Under the pieces are notes generated by a model. It did not search any database, was not told the DNA's origin, and saw nothing but the letters and a program-made list of their open reading frames with translations. This document shows positions 1 through 8,077 of a stretch of 13,247 bases of DNA, piece by piece. Position numbers and translations under genes: made by a program. How positions within the stretch are numbered: position 1 is the first letter of the stretch; each line of letters opens with the position of its first letter. Source of the stretch: Saccoglossus kowalevskii (Eukaryota > Hemichordata > Enteropneusta > Harrimaniidae); NCBI RefSeq assembly GCF_000003605.2, contig NW_003140830.1, positions 168,669 to 181,915 of the forward strand. Direction: 5' to 3'.

Positions 1-2
1 TG

Positions 3-212
3 AGCTATGGTATTAAAACAGAACATGCATTAATTGATTTACCGCGATTTCAAATTCCGCACTCAACTATTATGGTAAATTGGAAAACTCATTTGAACAA
101 GAATAGAAATGTATCATTCTATCACCACGTTCAACTTGCTTTCGGTTGGAGTTTATTATTGCCCACCGTGTACGCAGCACAAAATGCGAGTCTTTGTGGT
201 CTCATTGTTTGA
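3..212 (+). other. unassigned open frame running in from the left edge
   Basis: About 69 codons are open from the window edge to a TGA at 210-212. The second half contains a hydrophobic stretch rich in Leu, Ala, Val and Gly that could be one membrane segment, preceded by a polar Lys/Asn/His-rich stretch. A GT follows the ATG at about 72-74 and could be a splice donor, so only the first 24 codons might be exonic. It could be the last exon of an upstream gene or chance. I recognise no family. Confidence 0.15.
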
Positions 213-297
213 GTTTGTATTAATGTATATGTGTTCTACCACATTATTAACAATTTTTGATGTCGTTATGAAAACTTCAAGCCGTATTGTTTTCATA

Positions 298-438
298 TTT
301 TGGAATCGACCTCGGTCAGATTGTTTTGATTCATTCGTCTATCAGAAGAAAACAACAGAAGAAAAAATTTGCTCTCATTGCTGTATAATAGAAGATGAAA
401 TACACCATTTGATAAACTGTAAGTTAATCAACAAAGAA
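298..438 (+). mobile_element. LINE ORF2 C-terminal remnant (CCHC-like tail)
   Basis: In the frame open from 109 to 459 the segment reads Cys (370), Cys (379), His (403), Cys (418), that is C-x2-C-x7-H-x4-C. The context EEKICSHC..IEDEIHHLINC is the pattern at the C-terminus of many LINE reverse-transcriptase polyproteins (C..C...EDE.H.L..C). No RT core is recognisable upstream, so this is a short relic. The ATG at 109 is not a meaningful start. Confidence 0.45.
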
Positions 439-439
439 A

Positions 440-1084
440 GAAACAAACAACACAATTAACTCAATAAACTTTAAATTCACACAATTTAATAACAAGAACA
501 ATTTAAATTTAAACTCAAAACAAATCATCGCAATATTATAGTTCCCATTATCATACTACATGCAATTTTGGATTTAAACAAAATTATTTTTTATATTACC
601 TCATCAGCTATCTCATTTTCAATTATTATAGAAACCTTATTGTATTTACATTAACTTTATTTCGAATGTAACCAAATTATAAATTGTAATTTTCTGAACG
701 GTTGGAATATTTTTTTTATCTTCATCTTATCTTCTATCAGATTAATCGTTTATTGCTGATAACCCTAAAGACTAATTTTATAAATATCTTTGTTATATTG
801 AAAATAGTTAGACTGATTGATTTGACATCTCAAACAGCGGAGATACCAACAATCAGCCACATTCTACTAGTTTTTTTTGGTTTTTTTATATTTGGAAATC
901 ATCAAATCTAAGTTTCTTGAACTGGTGGAATTTGAAAATCATAATCGGCAAACTGTGGTACTTATTCGTCACATAAAAGAACAAAATACCTGCAACTACC
1001 TTTAAAGTATTATGTGTTACATTTCTCTCTTTGAGACATCATTTACTTAGATCTTAGATAACAATAAATATCAAAGCTTCAATT
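440..1084. other. AT-rich stretch without recognisable gene
   Basis: Very AT-rich sequence with homopolymer T runs. The one open frame of any length (702-911) has a composition explained by poly-T and poly-A. I see no splice-bounded exon, RNA gene or transposon protein here. Confidence 0.5.
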
Positions 1085-1102
1085 CACCTATACGTATAGG
1101 TG
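1085..1102. repeat. 18-bp perfect palindrome
   Basis: CACCTATAC followed directly by its reverse complement GTATAGGTG, with no spacer. The flanking bases do not extend the symmetry. It lies 1.18 kb upstream of the start codon of the phosphatase gene. It could be a dimeric transcription-factor site or the relic of a palindromic insertion. Confidence 0.7.
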
Positions 1103-1220
1103 CATTCGATTCAATACACACTAGAGTTGCATTATTTCATGTAAAGAATACTATAGAATAATGTTTGTTACTGACACAGCGTTTTAATTTCACGATATAT
1201 CATGTCTTACTATTTAGTCA

Positions 1221-1351
1221 TCACCTGCGCATGCGTCAGATGGCCATAGCGTGTCATTGCTTACAAACCAGCGTCTACCCACGCGCCTTTGCGTTTTTAG
1301 CGTGTGTTGTTATCGTCGCCTGGGACTCAATTCCCGCGCGTGCGCAGGTGA
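1221..1351. promoter_or_regulatory. CpG-rich segment with inverted NRF1-like boxes
   Basis: The left arm starts TCACCTGCGCA (1221-1231). The right arm (1336-1351) is its inverted copy, with 14 of 16 positions matching. Both arms resemble the NRF1 palindrome YGCGCAYGCGCR: the right arm read on the - strand, TGCGCACGCGCG, fits exactly, and the left arm differs at the end. The sequence between is unusually CpG-rich for this window. It may be a distal promoter or enhancer, or a small foldback element whose termini happen to contain the motif. Confidence 0.4.
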
Positions 1352-1354
1352 CGA

Positions 1355-1368
1355 CCCTACATGTAGGG
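1355..1368. repeat. 14-bp perfect palindrome
   Basis: CCCTACATGTAGGG, self-complementary over its whole length, directly following the CpG-rich segment. Confidence 0.6.
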
Positions 1369-1702
1369 AAATCACAAAATCTGCTTCATACTTAGATAAT
1401 TACCCTTAATTCAATGAGCTTTCTATCAGTCTGTAAAGCAAAATGATTTTCTTAGCCTTTGCTCTATTAATTTCATTCTCTCTTATCTAACTTGAATATA
1501 TACACAGGTATACATTTCTTGGTTTGTAAAAAGAGTGCCGCTTTTTTCCCACGCTATTTAAAGTTGCTGTTTTTTTATTTCAGAAAACGGCTTTTTATAA
1601 AATGTTTTGTTCTGATGGGGTAGGTATGGCAAAACTATAACACGAATCCTTATACAACAACGGATACGCAAACAGCATTGTGGGAACGCCATTTAGTGGG
1701 CA

Positions 1703-1723
1703 TATAAAACATTGTTGACGTCA
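1703..1723 (+). promoter_or_regulatory. TATA box with adjacent perfect CRE
   Basis: TATAAAA (1703-1709) is followed seven bases later by the palindromic cAMP-response element TGACGTCA (1716-1723). It lies in a locally CpG-rich patch that continues through GACGTCGCGC. The arrangement would suit a CREB/ATF-regulated core promoter, although a CRE downstream of a TATA box is not its usual place. Confidence 0.3.
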
Positions 1724-2171
1724 CCACAGACGTCGCGCATCGCGCTTTGTAATTTCATTCGTTGTATACCTTACGTGGTACCCATATAGGCATGACGCGT
1801 TCCGATGACTGTGGTGCTTTGCTTGTTGGGAAATCTGTTCTGAGGTATAGTTAAACTGAGAACATTGAGCTATAAAATCTATACACCATAGACCATAGGG
1901 AGGTTAATATTGGTCCGACGGTATGGGAAATTAACAAAGACACGATTGGTATTGCCACAGTTATTTTACAACCTCAGACTGGTAGAAAGTCACATTCAAA
2001 GTAGCTTTTTCGATGGCGTTCAGTGTGACCATATTCCTGGACCATTGTGCATCGATAAATGTCATTCTAAATTTTCTAAATAAATGTACAGTCTCCTATT
2101 ATTAAAAAATAAATCTCCCGCAAATTTATAAATACACTCTTAATACAAATCTCCACATTATAAACTGTTGA

Positions 2172-2183
2172 TGCGCATGCGTA
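2172..2183. promoter_or_regulatory. NRF1-like box near the start codon
   Basis: TGCGCATGCGTA matches the NRF1 consensus YGCGCAYGCGCR at 11 of 12 positions. It stands about 103 bases before the ATG, a position typical of proximal promoter elements, and shares its core with the left box of the 1221-1351 pair. Confidence 0.35.
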
Positions 2184-2285
2184 AAGGTAGTAGTATACCA
2201 TTGATTTCGCTTGTACAAAATATATGTATGCAGAATTCCAGTTTTAACCGGAATCATCATCACAAACAGTGATTAATCGTGGACG

Positions 2286-2402
2286 ATGGTGTCTTATACA
2301 GTAACAGTCGTGACGAAAAACAGCGTATACAACGCGTATGAATCCAGAGTTTGTATACAGTTGATTGGCGACCCAAATATAAGCGACATCGTCACTTTGA
2401 AG
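2286..2402 (+). CDS. exon 1: start and first PLAT strands
   Basis: 39 codons from the ATG, ending in phase 0 at AAG|GTTATA, a weak but usable donor. It carries the first PLAT strands (YTVTVVT and RVCIQLIG). The frame is closed upstream by TAA at 2274. Confidence 0.8.
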
Positions 2403-5400
2403 GTTATATTTTTATTTTTTGTTTGCGTTTCATAACCAACTTGAAATGTATGATTGTGTTATGTTGACTCCTCCTTGTTATTAACGCATTGTTATATATG
2501 CATTTAACAAATAATATGAATATTAATAGTTGAGGACATCCTTACATATTTTCTGTCTATTTCTCTCTTGGCAGCCTGCTGATGACATTCCCGTCGATCC
2601 CGATAACTATATTTTATTCCAAGCTGGCCGAACCGACGTTTTCAACATTGAAACCAAGTCTATTGACGATGTAAAACAAATTAAAATAGGTTTGTTTTAT
2701 TGTACGAAAATCTATTTTTGACAACGATAATAATCTCCAAGTTATAAATTTAAACATTTAATATGGTTTAATTTTGAATAATAAACACGGCCTCATTCAC
2801 AAGTTCAATATTTCAAAACTTGCTTACACTCTAAAACATAAATTAGTGGTGTTGTTCATTCTATGCCATTTGTATGTATATTCTTGAATTTATTTTATTT
2901 GTGATGACAGGATTCAACGATAATGGATTCGTAGAAGGTTGGTCACCTCGCTATGTAGAGATTGAAAACTTGTCGACTTCAAAGAAGTCATACTTTCCTC
3001 ACGATGGAAATTTCAACAAATGGAAAAACGGAATACTCACATTGAACGCCACTGACAAAGTCCACCCAGGCAATGTGCTTTCAGATAGTATCCAGGTACA
3101 TATTCATTTCTTTATTTTTTTTTAGCCAGCCGAGTAAATATATATATTTTGAAGAATCAAATGTTGACATTGAGTGGATTTTATATTAACTGTTGATTTT
3201 AGGATGACATCAACTTTATCATGGGCCCAATTCTTGGCTGCCGGGCGTTGTCCGTACAAAATGAATACCAATTGTGTGCTTTACTTGTGACGCCACAGGA
3301 TCAGAATCCTCTGCCATATTTGACCTTTACATATGTCACTGTTGACCATCCAGGTAAGTGTCAACATTTTGATTTGAAGGAATTGTTATGAATATATATT
3401 GACAAATCATACTCGTCCATATTTACATCCTCGCACATAATATTAATGTAAAACACTGTGTGTTGTTGATAACTGGATAGATCGAGTACTGGATTTTAAT
3501 CCGCCCACTTACAAACATGGATTTAGACTATCAACCAAACTGTATTCCATACATAATACGTTTAATTGTAGAAGATGTCTTTCATCGAATAGAGCGTTTT
3601 ATTTTTCCTTTAAATAATTGTTATAATTTTTCTGATGTCTGAGAGATCATGGATTTTTTTCGCCACTTGCAAGCCATGACAACAATAATAAGGTTAGTTG
3701 ATAATATTTTTGGATATATGAAATTAAACGTTTTTTTTTACATAGATCAAACTACTAATGGAGAAAGTGATGACGTAATGGCTATCGCAGGGTCCAAAGA
3801 CAGAATAGTTTGGCGATATGATTGGAGTGTTCCCTGGCATGAGACAAAGGTAAAACACAAAATTATCTTGAATGTGAATGACTTATAATTTGTCAAACGC
3901 AGATCCATTGTTGACCCAATTCGCTCAATTGAAGGTATAATGCAATTCTTCAAAGATAATGATTTATCTGCGATTCTCCGAGCAATCGATTTCCAGAAAG
4001 CATTTGATAGCCCGGAGTGGGAAAATGTATGCATTAAATCAATTTAATTTCTGTAAATCACTACAGCATTGGGTCAAAGCACTTTACCAAAATCTGACCA
4101 TTTGTTTGATGAACCGTGGTTTGAGTACTGAGATATTTTGCTTTTGGGAGGGGAGTCAGGCAGGGCGACCCTGTCTCAACTGTCCTCTTTATTAAAACCA
4201 TTGAGGTATTTCTGACATCACTATTGAGTCTATTAAAGGAATAAATATTCAAGACTCGAATAAAGATATTCATCATTTGCAGATGATTCAATCTACTTTT
4301 TGAAGAATTTAAGCTCTGTTGATCATTTGTTTACATTGTTAGACATATAGGCTCTTTTTCAGGATAACAAATAAACTACGAAAAAATCGAAGCCATGTGG
4401 TTTGGGACGTGAAGGTCTCGTACGGATAAACCTTACAGTATCCGCTGGCCAGTGTTACTAATCAAAATTATTGGAATATAATGTTGTTACAATAAAGATC
4501 TAGCATATAAATTGAATATTGAATATTGTTTGCAGCTTTGATCTGTTCGAAAACTGATAGGTAAAACACAAATAGTCAAATCACTGCTAATTCCAACATT
4601 TCTTTTTTTTTATTTAATCTTATAGTTATAAAAAACAGGGTGACAAGAAATCCTATGATTGGCGATATTGCTCAAGGGAGGGGGGTAATTTATTAGATAT
4701 TTACGCTTTGTATTGTGATTTCAGGGTCAAGTGGATTCAACGTTTTGTAGACCAAACTGTCACCCATCCTTGGAAAAAATCTCTCTTTCTATCTTAGAGG
4801 TAGCATTATCAAATTTCTCCAAGTTTCTACTCAGTCAGTAGAAAATATTGTAGTTTTGAACAAATCTAAAATACTCATAAATGACAGGAGTGTGTGTTAC
4901 CTGGACTTCATTTCCAAAGGTATTAATTATATTGCTGGTTTGTATGATGCTGTTGGGTATCCACAAATTCTGGAACACTTTTAACGCATGGGTTAACAAA
5001 AACACATTTTCTCTATCATCAAGGATTATTTTCATCTGCCCATAGAACGGATCGTAGTGTAAAACTGTGTTAGGCCAGTATTACCAATTGGTATGTTTAT
5101 TGAGAATAAGTTTGCTCCTTTTGGCGGAAATTTACACAGATTGCTGTCTGTATCTCCCAGAGGCGAAACGTATTATCAATCTTTATTTGATGTTATGGAC
5201 AAAGAGTTGAACGAATTATATTTACTTCTATTCACAGTTACAATAGAATCAAAACTTCAGGAACTCCAATCGAAACTAAATATTTTGAATACTAATTTAT
5301 GCTTTTCCGTATGTTACCTCAAGTCTACATACGTTTTGTAACAATGCCGAACACATTTTTGTGCAATGAGATTATATAAAATAGCTATGGAATATTATAT

Positions 5401-8038
5401 TTAGAAAATAAGAAACTTATCTTAATATTCCAGAAAATATTTCAGCAAAACAGGTAATTCTAGGTGCAATACCTTTTCTAAATTGCTGAAAAATATCATA
5501 CTAATTATTAAACTAACTATATACTTGCGATGTATCTTATGCAAAATAAGTGACAGACTTTCCATTGTTAACATTGTATCTGTATTTTTATTTGAATAAA
5601 CAATCTAATCTTATTTGAAGTGATCCACGTTTTTTGAATAAATAAAAAAATAAGTAGATTCACACCACTTTTGGTCACGTGACCTATTGTTCAACTACTA
5701 CTTTTATGTTTGCAAACCAATTGTATATAATGTATACTAGATTAAATAATGTGTATGACACCACGTCTTGACTATATACAAACATGCTTAGTGTTTACTT
5801 ATCTCACAGGAAGGAATATGTACATACACCATACCAGATGGACGCAGTTTTACATGCTACATTCCATGTCAGAGGTCCACTCCACGATTTGTGTTTGCAT
5901 CTTGTGCAGGGTTATTTCCTTTATATGAGATCCCAGACACTCCGAAGAGAAATATTATGTGGCAACATATGCGCAACGAGCACCGTAGACACCCCGTTCA
6001 TTTACTTATCATGGGTGGCGATCAGATCTACGCCGATAATGTATTCAATGCTGTGAGTATACTACATAAAATCATTCTGTTGAATCAGTTACCGACCGGA
6101 TCCGCATTTGATTTTAATTTGTTCGGTACATGCTTCGAAACTGCCAAATTTCTGCAAATTCATGAACTAATTTTATTTTTGTAAGGCACATAATTTTGCT
6201 TTTGTCCATTTTTGGATTCCTTTTTTTCGTGTACATTTTACATACTAACCAATGTTTTCAATGTTTGAAGGGACGGTCGACAGCTGAGACGTCACTTCAT
6301 TAAATAATATACCAATTCGGCTCCGCCTCAATTTTTTTCCTGAACCGCTACTCTTTTTTCTCTATGATATGTACATTGCTTACTAAGCAAAAACGTTTTT
6401 CAGTGCCCAAGTCTGGTAAAATGGTCAAATTTGTCGAGAGAAGAGAGGGAGATTGCCCCACTTACCGATGAAATGAAAGATGAAATTGATGAGTATTTTT
6501 TCAACCTATATTGTACAAGATGGCGAGAACCTGAACCAGCCTGGATGTATGCCCGGGTACCTTCTATTATGATGTGTAAGTTTTTGGATTCAAAACGTGC
6601 TGCCCCGTGGGCAGGGAATGGAGTGCATCATCCATCAATGGATGGGGAGTGGAGTGCATCAAATGCTACACTATAAAATGTCCCGAATGCACGATATTTT
6701 TACATCATTAATTAATTAAAATGTACACCAAATTAATTAATTAATTATTCATTCATTCATTCATTCATTTACATCGCATTATTATCACTACAGGGGATGA
6801 CCATGAAATCATTGATGGCTATGGTAGTCGTAAAATGTGTCCTGTGTTTGATGGTATCTATGATATTGGTAGGAGTCATATGTTGTTGTTCCAGCTTCGT
6901 TGCCTCAGAGATGTGGACATGATGAAGGGGTAAATTAATAATTTAACACTACAGATTATGACTGTTCGCCACAAGTTGAGGCACTTGCATTCACCACAGT
7001 TCCTCTACTATATTGTCGTTAAGGCGTTACACGTTATAGCTCAGATGTGACGTCACACTGGTGATATATTTCATAAATCCCATATCAGCACCGGGGGGGG
7101 GGGGTATTGTCACAATAGATAAATTAAATCATTTCATTTTTATTAATATTATTTTATCTTCAGTTACACATTTTGAGCTCTATAGCCTAATAGCGCTATA
7201 GCTCTATGTTTACAATCGTTTTGTTCATTTTTGCGCAAAATTCTGCATCGACTGTCATCGGGGATATCAACAACAAAAATAATGACCACTTTAAATCGCA
7301 TGAAAATAGAAGATTACAGGGATTATGTGAGAGCTAAACCGTGTACGTATATACACACATTGGGGGTGTACGTGTCACCAAACAGGTGCTTTGCAAGTGA
7401 ATTGAAATACACATCAGATGTTTGGATTTTTGACCGTTTTGAGCAAGGCGATTTATAAGACAACGCACAGAAATCGGCGTGTTATAATCGCCCCGTGTAA
7501 AACTGCATTTTATAGACTAATATATCATTCATTTGTATTTATCACCGGGTATCGTGGAATATACAGATCTCAAAAGAACACTTGCTCAAGGTAATAATAA
7601 TTCATTAATTACAGAAGCAAATCAACACGTCAGTGAGTTTCGTTATAAAAAGTACTACACCAACACGTTGTTGCATTCTATAAGTGCTCTGTTGTATTAT
7701 ACAAAAATATATTTTCAGTGAAATGGCCCTGAAAGGAAAGCATTGTTTGGGTTGGTTAACACCATGGCCCGGAAATGACGCACTAGACTTACCATTGTCT
7801 TATTATGTACGCTATGGAGACATAGCTTTTTTGGTAAGTATCGTGACGCTATCATATTGAGCTGACATATTGTTTTTTTGTCAAACACGCGAAGAAATAG
7901 TTAATTGAGTTATTGAACATAAATAAGTCTGTGAAAGAAAATTGAATAGAGATAACATGTTTTTGGACACGATGCACACAGTAGCAGATGTATCCAAAGT
8001 AAGGATAAAAGCAGTAAACATATGAAGTATGATCATAA

Positions 8039-8077
<39 letters not shown>

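Larger units (their letters stand above)
1369..2285 (+). other. 5' flank and probable 5' UTR of the phosphatase gene
   Basis: There is no coding segment that I can support. The stretch holds two TATAAAA boxes (1703-1709 and 1871-1877), a cAMP-response element and an NRF1-like box. A TAA at 2274-2276, in frame with the chosen ATG, closes the reading frame upstream, so coding begins at 2286 unless a further upstream exon splices in. The transcription start cannot be placed from sequence alone. Confidence 0.4.

Noticed and set aside
109-459. 116-codon frame as a protein-coding gene
   Set aside because: Only its end resembles a known pattern, the tail of a LINE; the first part has no support and the ATG has no context.
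1165-1395. 76-codon frame as a secreted or membrane protein
   Set aside because: It coincides with the CpG-rich inverted-repeat segment, whose lack of TA-rich stops explains the open frame.
3747-4034. 95-codon frame on the - strand
   Set aside because: It is antisense to exon 5 and to the LINE motif A region, both well supported on the + strand.
6931-6933. TAA as the end of the phosphatase gene after exon 8
   Set aside because: A GT donor at 6930 fits, and exon 9 joins in matching phase to continue the PhoD domain.
7231-7458. 75-codon frame in intron 8 as an extra exon
   Set aside because: No acceptor and donor pair keeps frame with exons 8 and 9, which already join directly; no family resemblance.
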